Shown in pieces: positions 15,619 through 23,268 of a stretch of 30,759 bases of DNA. Where the stretch lies: positions 1 through 30,759 of the forward strand of contig CAZIKQ010000019.1 in NCBI GenBank assembly GCA_964540025.1, in the 5' to 3' direction. Each line of letters begins with the position of its first letter. The first letter of the stretch is position 1. This stretch comes from RGIG250 sp964540025. Its GTDB lineage: Bacteria > Bacillota > Negativicutes > Selenomonadales > Selenomonadaceae. The translations under genes and the position numbers were made by a program. Below the pieces are notes generated by a model. That model was not told the origin of the DNA, ran no database searches, and saw nothing but the letters and a program-made list of their open reading frames with translations.

Positions 15619-16605
15619 ATGAAGAACAAACTGCTTGACCACCTGGTGGTTCTGAGGGGCGGCGGAGACATTTCCACCGGTATTGCCATTACCCTGTGGC
15701 GGGTAGGCTACCAGATCCTGATCCTTGAGCAGGCAAGGCCATCCTCCCTCCGCCGGGAGGTTTCCTTTGCTGACTGCGTATACAGCGGGGAGAAAACCAT
15801 CGAGCGGGTCACCTGCCGCTTTGCTGCCAACTATGACGAAGCCAGGCGGCTGCTTAAGACCGTGGGCATAGCCATGCTGGTAGACCCCCTGGGCCGGGTG
15901 ATCCACAAGCTGAAGGACTGTATTCTGGTGGATGCCATCAACGATGGGGCAGTTCGGGAAAATAACTGGCCCGTTGCCTTTGCCGTCGGCTTGGGAGAAG
16001 GCTTCTGCGCCGGTCAGGACGTGGACTGCGTGATAGAGCTGGTCCGCAGCTTCGAGATGGGCAGAGTAATAAAGGAGGGCAGAGCCCAGAAGCTGAAGCA
16101 GCGGAATTCCCTGTCCGATGGTACCGACTGTATCATGACCGCTCCGGCGGACGGGGTGTTCACCGCCAAGCGGACAATCGGGGCCATCGTCAAGACCGGC
16201 GATCCCCTGGGAGAGATCATCGACGACGAGAGCGCGGTTCACCGGGTCTCATCCCCCTGCGACGGCGTGCTCCGGGGGCTTATTCACGATGGCTACCGGG
16301 TGTCCGGAGGGCAGGATATCGCCGAGGTGGACATGCGGGTGACGGCCTCCCAGTGCAGCCGGGTGGCTGACCGGGCCAGGGTGGTGGCCGGCGGGGTGCT
16401 GGAGGCGATCCTCTGCTTTGAGGGGGCCGCTGGCGGTAGGGCTGAGGCGGCAGACAGATCAGACGAGCTTTGGGGCTGTCCGGAGAGGGCGGCTCTTTTT
16501 TTTTGCGCGGCGGATTTTCCGAAGGGTTCGCAAAAATATACATTAAAAGATACTTGCCCACTGGAAAAATACATGATATTATATTGTCTCAATAATTCAT
16601 CATAA
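15619..16605 (+). CDS. yqeB: YqeB-like selenium-dependent molybdenum hydroxylase system protein with aberrant tail
   Basis: Residues 1 to about 267 match the YqeB family (EF2563 type), defined by co-occurrence with selenium-dependent molybdenum hydroxylases. The N-terminus reads VVLRGGGDISTGIAITLWR, like a nucleotide-binding loop. A later half contains TAPADGVFTAKRTIGAIVKTGDPLG, a biotinyl-like hairpin fold. The domain ends with AGGVLEAIL. The frame then continues for about 60 unusual residues whose DNA contains a strong intrinsic terminator (16473-16504) and the next operon's promoter (16554-16582). Other frames stop within 10-40 bases of the domain end. I suspect a lost stop, a frameshift or a sequencing error near 16410-16440; the annotated end is simply the first in-frame stop. 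No molybdenum hydroxylase genes are nearby. Confidence 0.75.
   Translation: MKNKLLDHLVVLRGGGDISTGIAITLWRVGYQILILEQARPSSLRREVSFADCVYSGEKTIERVTCRFAANYDEARRLLKTVGIAMLVDPLGRVIHKLKDCILVDAINDGAVRENNWPVAFAVGLGEGFCAGQDVDCVIELVRSFEMGRVIKEGRAQKLKQRNSLSDGTDCIMTAPADGVFTAKRTIGAIVKTGDPLGEIIDDESAVHRVSSPCDGVLRGLIHDGYRVSGGQDIAEVDMRVTASQCSRVADRARVVAGGVLEAILCFEGAAGGRAEAADRSDELWGCPERAALFFCAADFPKGSQKYTLKDTCPLEKYMILYCLNNSS
16473..16504 (+). terminator. Intrinsic terminator inside the 3' part of the yqeB frame
   Basis: GGGCTGTCC and GGGCGGCTC form a 9-base stem (three wobbles) around GGAGA and are followed immediately by nine T residues. It would end the deoB-led operon. Its position inside an open frame is the evidence that the frame's tail is not normal coding sequence. 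Confidence 0.75.
16554..16582 (+). promoter_or_regulatory. Promoter of the pheB-hom-thrB operon
   Basis: TTGCCC (16554-16559) and TATTAT (16577-16582) are 17 bases apart, with a TG extension before the -10. It lies about 70 bases before the UUG start of the ACT-domain gene and inside the tail of the preceding frame. Confidence 0.65.
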
Positions 16606-16651
16606 GCGTACCAAATTTTCAGCACCAATTTTGAATGGAGGTGCCAGACAG

Positions 16652-17101
16652 TTGAAAGAAAATGACAGCGGCTTCTATCTGGTGCGGGAGGAGATCCTGC
16701 CGGAGGCCATCAAAAAGACCATCAAGGTAAAGGAGATGCTCAAGAGCGGCGAGGAAAAGACCGTCAACAAGGCCGTCACAAGGGCGAATCTTTCCCGCAG
16801 CGCTTATTACAAGTACAAGGATTACGTTTTTCCCTTCTTTGAGGCCAGCCGCAACAAGATCGTGGCCATCAATCTGCTGCTGTCCAACCGGCCCGGCGTC
16901 CTCTCCAGCGTGCTGAACACTATCAGCGGCGATCAGGGCAATGTGCTGACCATCAATCAGGGGATACCCCGGCAGGGGGTGGCCAGCGTGGCGCTGACCA
17001 TTGAAACGGCGCTCCTTACCGTAGATCTGGAGGCCCTGCTGGACAAGCTGCGGATGGTGGCCGGGGTCAAGCGGTTGGAAATTCTCGGTCACGGCGACTG
17101 A
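16652..17101 (+). CDS. ACT domain protein, PheB/UPF0735 type, with UUG start
   Basis: I place the start at a TTG at 16652 because GGAGGTG (16637-16643) sits 8 bases before it. A start further upstream at 16631 would precede the ribosome site. The 149-residue product is normal for the UPF0735 (PheB-like) family. The N-terminal half is basic and helical, resembling a helix-turn-helix (EKTVNKAVTRANLSRSAYYK). The C-terminal ACT domain (about 70-147) starts IVAINLLLSNRPGVLSSVL. ACT domains bind amino acids, and this gene commonly precedes hom and thrB in Firmicutes, as here. A role as an amino-acid-sensing regulator of threonine or aromatic synthesis is likely but unproven. It is co-transcribed with hom, 25 bases downstream. 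Confidence 0.88.
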   Translation: MKENDSGFYLVREEILPEAIKKTIKVKEMLKSGEEKTVNKAVTRANLSRSAYYKYKDYVFPFFEASRNKIVAINLLLSNRPGVLSSVLNTISGDQGNVLTINQGIPRQGVASVALTIETALLTVDLEALLDKLRMVAGVKRLEILGHGD

Positions 17102-17126
17102 GGTTAGCAGGAAGGAAAAATTGGCA

Positions 17127-18428
17127 ATGGAAAAAACAGTTATAGGCTTGGGACTGCTGGGACTGGGCACGGTGGGCACGGGAGTCGTCCAGGTTCTGCG
17201 GGACAACGCCCGGGAAATAGACCGGAAGGTGGGCGCTCCCATAGTTATTAAGAAGGCCCTGGTCCACAACGCGGCCAAGGAGCGGCCCGGCCTGGAGGAT
17301 TTGGAGCTGGTGACGGACATCGACGCTATCGTCAATGATCCGGAAATCGATATCGTGGTGGAGCTGATGGGAGGCATCGCCCCGGCTAAGGAATATATGC
17401 TCAGGGCCATGGCCGCCGGGAAATCGGTGGTTACCGCCAATAAGGATGTAGTGGCCCAGCACGGCCTGGAAATGTTTGATACGGCGGTCAAAAATGGCGT
17501 TGATTTTCTCTTTGAGGCGTCGGTAGGCGGCGGCATCCCCATTATCGCCACCTTCAAGCAGTGCCTTACGGCCAACCGCTTTACCGAGGTCATGGGCATC
17601 GTCAACGGGACTACCAACTATATGCTGACGAAGATGACCAATGAGGGCATGGACTACGATGTTGCCCTGAAGGAGGCCCAGGCCGAGGGCTATGCGGAGG
17701 CAGACCCTACCGCTGACGTGGGGGGCCTGGACGCGGCCCGCAAGGCGGCGATCCTCGCTTCCCTGGCCTTTAACACCCACATCACCCTGGAGGATGTGCA
17801 GGTGGAAGGGATCACGAATGTGTCGGCGGTGGATATCGAATACGCTAAGAAGCTGGATTATGTGGTGAAGCTGTTGGCCATTGCCCGCCGGGTGGAGGGC
17901 AGGGGAATCGACGTCCGGGTCCATCCTACCTTCCTGACAAAGGATCATCCCCTGGCCAGTGTAAACGGCGTGTTCAACGCGATTTTTGTCCGGGGCAATG
18001 CCATTGGGGACGCCATGTTCTACGGCCGGGGGGCCGGGGGACGCCCCACTGCTTCCGCCGTAATCGCCGACGTGGTGGAGGCCGCCCGGGGTATCCTTAC
18101 CGATTCCCGCAGCCGCATCAATCCGGAATTTTTTGAGCCGAAGCAGATTTGCCCCATTGAGGAGACGGAGTCTCGTTACTATATGCGCCTCAGGATGGAC
18201 GACCGTCCCGGTGTGCTGGGCTCCGTGGCGACAGCCTTCGGCTGGGCCGGGGTCAGCCTGAAGTCGGTGCTTCAGCGCCACGTTGATGACGGGGCCGAAG
18301 TGGTGATCGTTACTCACACCACAAAGCACAGCAGTATCGTTGCCGCCTCCCAGTCGGTAGCGGCTCTGCCGGGGAACGCAAGGGTATGCAGCGTAATCAG
18401 GGTGGACAAATCCCTGGAAAACGGCTGA
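17127..18428 (+). CDS. hom: Homoserine dehydrogenase
   Basis: Hom reduces aspartate semialdehyde to homoserine, the branch-point step to threonine and methionine. The 433-residue protein begins with the Rossmann signature GLLGLGTVGTGV. It has VTANKDVVAQHG, the substrate-binding GIVNGTTNYMLTKM and EGYAEADPTADVGGLDAARK, and a C-terminal ACT domain (about 355-430, YYMRLRMDDRPGVLGSVA) for feedback control by threonine. The ATG at 17127 is chosen; a TTG six bases upstream is closer to AGGAAGGA and cannot be excluded. It sits between the ACT-domain gene and thrB. A 263-base repeat block separates it from thrB, which is unusual inside an operon. Confidence 0.96.
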   Translation: MEKTVIGLGLLGLGTVGTGVVQVLRDNAREIDRKVGAPIVIKKALVHNAAKERPGLEDLELVTDIDAIVNDPEIDIVVELMGGIAPAKEYMLRAMAAGKSVVTANKDVVAQHGLEMFDTAVKNGVDFLFEASVGGGIPIIATFKQCLTANRFTEVMGIVNGTTNYMLTKMTNEGMDYDVALKEAQAEGYAEADPTADVGGLDAARKAAILASLAFNTHITLEDVQVEGITNVSAVDIEYAKKLDYVVKLLAIARRVEGRGIDVRVHPTFLTKDHPLASVNGVFNAIFVRGNAIGDAMFYGRGAGGRPTASAVIADVVEAARGILTDSRSRINPEFFEPKQICPIEETESRYYMRLRMDDRPGVLGSVATAFGWAGVSLKSVLQRHVDDGAEVVIVTHTTKHSSIVAASQSVAALPGNARVCSVIRVDKSLENG

Positions 18429-18430
18429 GA

Positions 18431-18645
18431 AGTAACCAATAGTCTGTCTAACAGGCTCCTTTGCAGGCCGGCGTGAGCACTTAATCCGCCGAAAGCAGTA
18501 ACCTATAATCGAACTAACAGGCTCCCCTGTAGGGGAGCTGCCTCCGCAGGAGGCTGAGGGGTGACAGGACAGCCGCCAACTAATTTATCACCCCTCCGGC
18601 GGCTAAGCCGCCACCTCCCCTACAGGGGAGGCTTTTGGGGTGTGG
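18431..18645. repeat. Palindromic repeat block between hom and thrB
   Basis: No gene is supported. It begins with a short variant (18437-18500) carrying GGCGTGAGCACTTAATCCG and GTAACCTATAATCG, related to 28143-28190 and 30690-30730. A full forward unit follows (18517-18565, GGCTCCCCTGTAGGGGAGCTG with a GCCTCCGCAGGAGGC hairpin and GAGGGGTGA). Then comes a facing unit (18590-18635, TCACCCCTCC, GGCGGCTAAGCCGCC, CCTCCCCTACAGGGGAGG). The facing units could form one long stem in the operon mRNA between hom and thrB. Confidence 0.85.
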
Positions 18646-18691
18646 ATACCCTATACGAACAACGGCGTTTAATTAGAGGCATTCAGATATT

Positions 18692-19642
18692 ATGGAAAGA
18701 AAAACGAACAGGGCCGGGGGCGTCGTCCGGGTCAGGGTCCCGGCCACCAGCGCCAACCTGGGCCCCGGCTTTGATTCCCTGGGGATCGCCCTCACGATGT
18801 ACAACGAGCTGGAGCTGGAGCTTTACCGGGAGGAAAAATTTGATATAGAATCCTTTGGGGAGGGAGCGGAGATGCTCCCCACCGACGGGACAAATATGAT
18901 TTGGAGCGCTGTCCGGAGGCTTCTGGCCCGCATCGGCCAGGCCGATGAATACCGGGGAATGAAGCTGCGGATGTACAGCCGGATTCCCGTGTCCCGGGGG
19001 CTTGGCTCCAGCGCCGCCGCTATCGTGGGGGGCCTCAAGGCGGCTGACGAATGGCTGGGGCGTCCGCTGGGCAAAAAGGAATTGCTGGGGATTGCCGCTG
19101 AGCTGGAGGGTCATCCGGACAATGTGGCTCCGGCTGTTTACGGGGGCTTTTCCGTCAGCGTTATTTATGGGGGCGGGCCGGAAAGTATCGCCTTCCGGCC
19201 GGATATTCCCCTGAAGGCGGTTGTGGCCGTGCCGGATTTCACCCTGTCCACCCGGCTGGCCCGGAGCGTTCTCCCCGACACGGTTCCCCGGGCTGACGGC
19301 GTGTTCAATGTGGGCCGGGCGGCGCTTTTGGCCGCGGCCATGGCCCGAGGCAAGGCCGGTTATCTGAGAATGGCCTTGGAGGACCGGCTCCATCAGCCTT
19401 ACAGAAAGAGCCTTATTCCCGGCTTTGACGATGTGACGGAAGCGGCCGGAAAAGCCGGAGCCGCAGGCTGTGTCCTGTCCGGAGCCGGGCCCTCCATCAT
19501 CGCCTTTACGCTGGAAAAAGCGGCGGCGGTGGGGGATGCCATGGTTGAGGCCTTCCGGGCTAACGGAACCGAGGCCCGGGCGATAGTCCTCTCCATCGAC
19601 AGAGAGGGAGCAAAGGTCATCTCCCATCGCAATGAATGGTAA
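18692..19642 (+). CDS. thrB: Homoserine kinase
   Basis: ThrB phosphorylates homoserine before threonine synthase. The 316-residue GHMP kinase shows RVRVPATSANLGPGFDSLG at the N-terminus. The ATP-binding PVSRGLGSSAAAIVGG lies at about 99-114, HPDNVAPAVYGG follows, and the C-terminal GHMP motif CVLSGAGPSIIAF completes the fold. The ribosome site (AGAGG at 18675-18679) is 12 bases before the ATG, a little far. The gene follows hom after a repeat block. Its stop codon TAA is part of GGTAACATCTAATCC, which matches the left flank of the palindromic repeat, so the repeat abuts or supplied the gene end. No thrC follows. Confidence 0.96.
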   Translation: MERKTNRAGGVVRVRVPATSANLGPGFDSLGIALTMYNELELELYREEKFDIESFGEGAEMLPTDGTNMIWSAVRRLLARIGQADEYRGMKLRMYSRIPVSRGLGSSAAAIVGGLKAADEWLGRPLGKKELLGIAAELEGHPDNVAPAVYGGFSVSVIYGGGPESIAFRPDIPLKAVVAVPDFTLSTRLARSVLPDTVPRADGVFNVGRAALLAAAMARGKAGYLRMALEDRLHQPYRKSLIPGFDDVTEAAGKAGAAGCVLSGAGPSIIAFTLEKAAAVGDAMVEAFRANGTEARAIVLSIDREGAKVISHRNEW

Positions 19643-19850
19643 CATCTAATCCGTCTCATAGTCTCCCCTACAGGGGAGGCTTTGGGTTGCGGCTCAATTC
19701 AGGGCTGTCAGTGTAGCTATATTTGTTTGGCTCCCCTGTAGGGGAGCTGTCAGCAAAGCTGACTGAGGGGTGAAAATATACGGGCGGGTTTGTCCTTCAC
19801 CCCGCCCTTCGGCCACCTCCCCTACAGGGGAGGCTTTAGCGGGAGTTGAC
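19640..19850. repeat. Palindromic repeats between thrB and cca
   Basis: No gene is supported. It contains a short unit (19645-19683, CTAATCCGTCTCATAG then TCTCCCCTACAGGGGAGG). A forward unit follows (19729-19775, with GTCAGCAAAGCTGAC and GAGGGGTGA), then a facing unit (19797-19840, TTCACCCCGCCCTTCGG and CCTCCCCTACAGGGGAGG). The last ends about 35 bases before cca. Confidence 0.85.
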
Positions 19851-19876
19851 GATGAAGCCGATAGCGGGAAGAGACG

Positions 19877-21223
19877 ATGACAGAGCTTGAATTTGCCCGG
19901 CGGGCGGAGGCGGCCGGCGGCCGGGCCTATATTGCGGGAGGCTGGGTCCGGGACAGGGTGCGGGGAGTTCCCGCCGGAACGAGCCACGACCGGGACTATG
20001 TGCTGGAGGGATTTTCCCCGGCGGAAATTCCGGCGGTCTTTGCGGAGGACGGCCGCCCACCGGAGGCCGTGGGCAAGAGCTTTCCCGTTTTTCTCATGAG
20101 GATAGAGGGACAGCCCTGCGAGGTGGCCCTTTGCCGGACGGAGCGGAAGACCGGGGCAGGCTATACCGGCTTCAGCGTCCGGGCCGATGGGGAGATTTCC
20201 ATCGAGGAGGATCTCCGCCGCCGGGACACCACCATGAACAGCATGGCGCTGGATATCCTCACCGGTGAGCTTATCGATCCCTGCGGCGGCGTAAGGGATC
20301 TAAAGAAAAAAATAATCCGCCGCACCGGGGAGCATTTTGCGGAGGATCCCCTGCGGGCCTTGCGGGCGGCCCGGCAGGCGGCGGAATTTGGCTTTGAAAT
20401 CGAGCCGGATACTCTGGAAGCCATGGGGGAGCTGGCGGCGGAGCTGGAAACCGTCAGCGGCCAGCGGGTAGCGGGGGAGCTGATCCGGGTGCTGGCCATC
20501 AGCTGTGAAGCCGGGGGAGCGCCGGAGAGGTTTTTTATCATGCTGCGGCGGGCGGGACTCATAGAACGGGTGTTTCCGGAGCTGGCCGCCCTCATCGGCA
20601 AAGGGCAGCCGGTAAGCTGGCACCCGGAGGGGGATGCCTGGAACCATACGATGCTGACCTTCGCCCTTGTCTGCCGGCGGACGGAGAACCCGGCCGGCCG
20701 GTTTGCCGCTCTGGTTCACGACCTGGGCAAGGGACTGACCCCGGCGGACGTCTTGCCTCATCATTACGGTCATGAGGTGCGGGGACTGGAGGCTCTGACG
20801 GCCTGGAACCGGCGGACGACATTGCCCGGCCGCCTGTTGAAGGCGGGGGAATTTGCCATCCGGGAGCATATGCGGGCCGCCAGACTGGCCAAGCCCGGCA
20901 AGATAACGGAGCTGCTGGCGGCGGTAGACAAGGTACAGCCTTGGCTTGCGGCGGATGATTTCCTGCTGTTGCTGGTTATTGACGGCGGTATGCGGTTCAT
21001 TACCTCCCGGACCATCGATCATCTGGAGGAGGCGGTTGGCCAGCTGGCCAAACTGCTGCCCCCCTACCTCTACCGGATCGATGAATTTCTTCAGGCTGTC
21101 AGGAGCGTCCGGGGCAGCGACGCTCCCGAGTACCTCCAAGGCCCCGCTGTGGGGGAGTGGATTTACGAGGAAAGGCTGCGGCGGGTCAAAGGACTGCTGC
21201 GGCGGTATAACGATAGGCCCTAA
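19877..21223 (+). CDS. cca: CCA tRNA nucleotidyltransferase with HD domain
   Basis: The enzyme adds or repairs the 3' CCA end of tRNAs. The 448-residue protein belongs to class II nucleotidyltransferases. GGWVRD (21-26) and the metal-binding Asp38 and Asp40 in HDRDYVLEGF form the catalytic head. RRRDTTMNSMAL and EDPLRALRAARQAAEFGF form the nucleotide-selecting neck. An HD phosphohydrolase-type domain lies in the C-terminal half (VHDLGKG, His281 and Asp282). A poly(A)-adding relative cannot be excluded by eye. It begins at an ATG preceded by GGAAGAG and ends before a strong bidirectional terminator. It stands alone between repeats and an opposite-strand gene. Confidence 0.93.
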   Translation: MTELEFARRAEAAGGRAYIAGGWVRDRVRGVPAGTSHDRDYVLEGFSPAEIPAVFAEDGRPPEAVGKSFPVFLMRIEGQPCEVALCRTERKTGAGYTGFSVRADGEISIEEDLRRRDTTMNSMALDILTGELIDPCGGVRDLKKKIIRRTGEHFAEDPLRALRAARQAAEFGFEIEPDTLEAMGELAAELETVSGQRVAGELIRVLAISCEAGGAPERFFIMLRRAGLIERVFPELAALIGKGQPVSWHPEGDAWNHTMLTFALVCRRTENPAGRFAALVHDLGKGLTPADVLPHHYGHEVRGLEALTAWNRRTTLPGRLLKAGEFAIREHMRAARLAKPGKITELLAAVDKVQPWLAADDFLLLLVIDGGMRFITSRTIDHLEEAVGQLAKLLPPYLYRIDEFLQAVRSVRGSDAPEYLQGPAVGEWIYEERLRRVKGLLRRYNDRP

Positions 21224-21262
21224 CCGCAGGGAGCCTTATTTACAAGGATATATATTAAAGAA

Positions 21263-21296
21263 AAAGAGAGCCTTCCCGGTCGGGAAGGCTCTCTTT
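21263..21296. terminator. Bidirectional terminator between cca and the glycosyltransferase
   Basis: AAAGAGAGCCTTCCCG and its perfect complement face each other around GT. The plus strand continues TTTC. The minus strand continues with TTTTTCTTTAATATA, a better T-tract, so it serves the reverse gene best. Confidence 0.85.
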
Positions 21297-21324
21297 CAGT
21301 AGAAATATGTAATTGAAAATGCTG

Positions 21325-22515
21325 TCAGCACTGGGCCCGCCAGCTGTCGATATCTCCCCGCAGGCGCTGGGCAAGCTCCTCATCGAACATTACCGGCTCC
21401 GTGTAGGCGTCGGGATTTTTTTCGTATTCCCGCCAGGTGGCCAGGGCTTTTTCCCCGTAGGCCACGGCCAGCTGGGGATCGCCGGCGGCCATTACTGCCA
21501 GAGCCCGGTCGGCCCAGAATTCCGGCACCTGGGGGAAGAGCAGGGTGGCGGTTTCCGTGGCTTTGAGCCGGGCCTCCAGCCGGTGGGGGACGTGGTTCAG
21601 GCAACGGATGAGAACCCGGGCGCTCCGGGAGCTGAAGGTGCCGTTGTTGGCCAGCTCCGGTATGGAGCGGCGCACGTCCAGATCGGCCTCGGCGAAATTC
21701 ATGGCCGCTTCGTAGTCGTTCAGCCCTTCGTAGCTTTCGGCAAAGTAGCCGTAAAGCTCCCAGGCGAGAAGCTCCGCCAGCTTTACTCCCCGGGCGTCTC
21801 CGGCGGCCTCCGCCTCCGCCCGGGCTTTCTGACAATCTTCCAGCCGGTGGTTGAGGATGTTCAGGTTGCGTTTGGCCTTCTTCTGGTTTATCCCGCTGCG
21901 GTAACCGGTGTGGATCACCAGCAGTTCATCGGCGGTGACGGTGGCGGTCCGGGGGAGACTGCCGTCCGGCAGCAGCGGCCGCTCATGGACGGCCCCCTCG
22001 TAGCGGATACCGGCGGCGGTGCGGAGCAGGCGGGAGCCAAAGGAGCGGAGCAGCAGGGGAGCATCGGCGGCGGCGCCGTCTACGTTGTCGATGGGCAGGG
22101 CCACCAGATCGACGGGAGCGGCGGCGGCTCTGGCCAGAAGTCCCGGCAGGTTTTTTCCCGTTCGGGGGGAGAGAAATTCGTCCGCATCCAGAAACAGGAT
22201 CCAGGGGTCCTCCGGGGCCTGGTCGTAGACCAGCTCCAGGGCGAAATTCCTGGCCGCGGCAAAGTCGTCCCGCCAGGGGAAAAAGCGGACCGTGAGGCTG
22301 GTATCCCGCCGGGAAAAGCTGTTCCGCTCCCGGCCGAATTCCTTGATCACGGCGTCGACCTCATCGTTCTTCTCCGTCATTACGATGAAGACGTCATCCG
22401 CAAAGTCCTTGATGCTGTTCAGGGACAGCCGCAGCTCGCCGGCCTCGTCCTTCACGAGATAGCAGGCGGCCAGGCGGGGCTGTTTGCTGGCGGCTGGCGG
22501 AAATTGATTGGCCAT
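21325..22515 (-). CDS. Family 2 glycosyltransferase with TPR-like C-terminal region
   Basis: The 396-residue protein starts like GT2 enzymes (CYLVKDEAGELRLSLNSI) and carries the nucleotide-sugar/metal DXD in WILFLDADEFLSP (Asp110, Asp112). An acceptor-side segment, YEGAVHERPLLPDG, follows. After about residue 210 it becomes helical with repeats resembling TPRs (ESYEGLNDYEAAMNFAEADL; WADRALAVMAAGDPQLAVAYGEKAL). This is the layout of bacterial GT2-TPR proteins that glycosylate surface proteins or polysaccharide acceptors. The substrate is unknown. No membrane segment is visible, so it is cytoplasmic. It lies downstream of the flavoprotein gene on the same strand, with an 80-base gap. Confidence 0.85.
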   Translation of the reverse strand: MANQFPPAASKQPRLAACYLVKDEAGELRLSLNSIKDFADDVFIVMTEKNDEVDAVIKEFGRERNSFSRRDTSLTVRFFPWRDDFAAARNFALELVYDQAPEDPWILFLDADEFLSPRTGKNLPGLLARAAAAPVDLVALPIDNVDGAAADAPLLLRSFGSRLLRTAAGIRYEGAVHERPLLPDGSLPRTATVTADELLVIHTGYRSGINQKKAKRNLNILNHRLEDCQKARAEAEAAGDARGVKLAELLAWELYGYFAESYEGLNDYEAAMNFAEADLDVRRSIPELANNGTFSSRSARVLIRCLNHVPHRLEARLKATETATLLFPQVPEFWADRALAVMAAGDPQLAVAYGEKALATWREYEKNPDAYTEPVMFDEELAQRLRGDIDSWRAQC

Positions 22516-22595
22516 AGCATATACCTCAATAGCTTTATAATACGGTAAAAGGCGGTTATAACCCGGGAGAACAGCGGCAAAGGGTTTGTTTCAGC

Positions 22596-23135
22596 TCAAA
22601 TTGATTTACCCATTTCATAGGCTTTTGTCAAAGCGGGATGACCCGCAATTTCTCCGGCCCCGGCTACCCCGCCGGCAAAGATTGTTCCGGACAGCCGGGC
22701 TTTTGGGAAGCATTCGATCCAGCCCTCCAGCCCGCTTATCGCCCGGGCGTCCACCCCCTCCGCATCCTCGGCGGCGGCGGATAAAAGGTAAATATCCCGG
22801 AAGGCGTAATCGGTGGGATACAGGGGATTGGCCCGATCCAGCATTGTCTTCAGCTGGCCCGACATTTCGTAGTAGTAGACAGGGGTAGCAAACACCAGCA
22901 CATCGGCGATGGACATCCTTTGGGCGATCGTATCCGCATCGTCATGAATGACACAGCGGCCGGTTTTCTGACAGGCAAGACATCCCCGGCAGAAGCCGAT
23001 GGTTTTATCGTAAAGGCTGATTTTCTCCACGGTGTTGCCGCCGTCCCTTGCGCCCCGGAAAAGGGCGTCGGCCAAAGCCTCGGAATTGCTGTTCTGGCGA
23101 AGGCTGGTTGAAATGATCAAAACTTTTTTATCCAT
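22596..23135 (-). CDS. Flavodoxin-like iron-sulfur flavoprotein
   Basis: The 179-residue protein has the NADPH-dependent FMN reductase/flavodoxin fold. The FMN phosphate loop is STSLRQNSNSE, and ATPVYYYEMSGQLKTMLDR is the second flavin-contact segment. It has a CX2CX2CX5C cysteine cluster (Cys49, Cys52, Cys55, Cys61), the compact pattern described for iron-sulfur flavoproteins that bind a 4Fe-4S cluster. It is probably a cytoplasmic redox protein of an anaerobe passing electrons or detoxifying oxygen species; the exact partner is unknown. The ATG follows AAGGAG. hypE lies upstream on the same strand, 133 bases away, so co-transcription is possible but not shown. Confidence 0.85.
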   Translation of the reverse strand: MDKKVLIISTSLRQNSNSEALADALFRGARDGGNTVEKISLYDKTIGFCRGCLACQKTGRCVIHDDADTIAQRMSIADVLVFATPVYYYEMSGQLKTMLDRANPLYPTDYAFRDIYLLSAAAEDAEGVDARAISGLEGWIECFPKARLSGTIFAGGVAGAGEIAGHPALTKAYEMGKSI

Positions 23136-23268
23136 GGAATTATTCTCCTTACTTAAAAATTAAAGACAGAGTAAACGGCAGAGACGTATGTTAGTTACAA
23201 TACTGACCTCTCGGCGGATAACCGAAGGAAAGGGATCGACCGGGGCGTACTTCCGGCGCCGGTTTTTT

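Noticed and set aside
22516..22595. Promoter for the glycosyltransferase gene (TTATAA and TATAAA on the minus strand)
   Set aside because: The -35 candidate matches the consensus poorly, so I do not list it as a feature.
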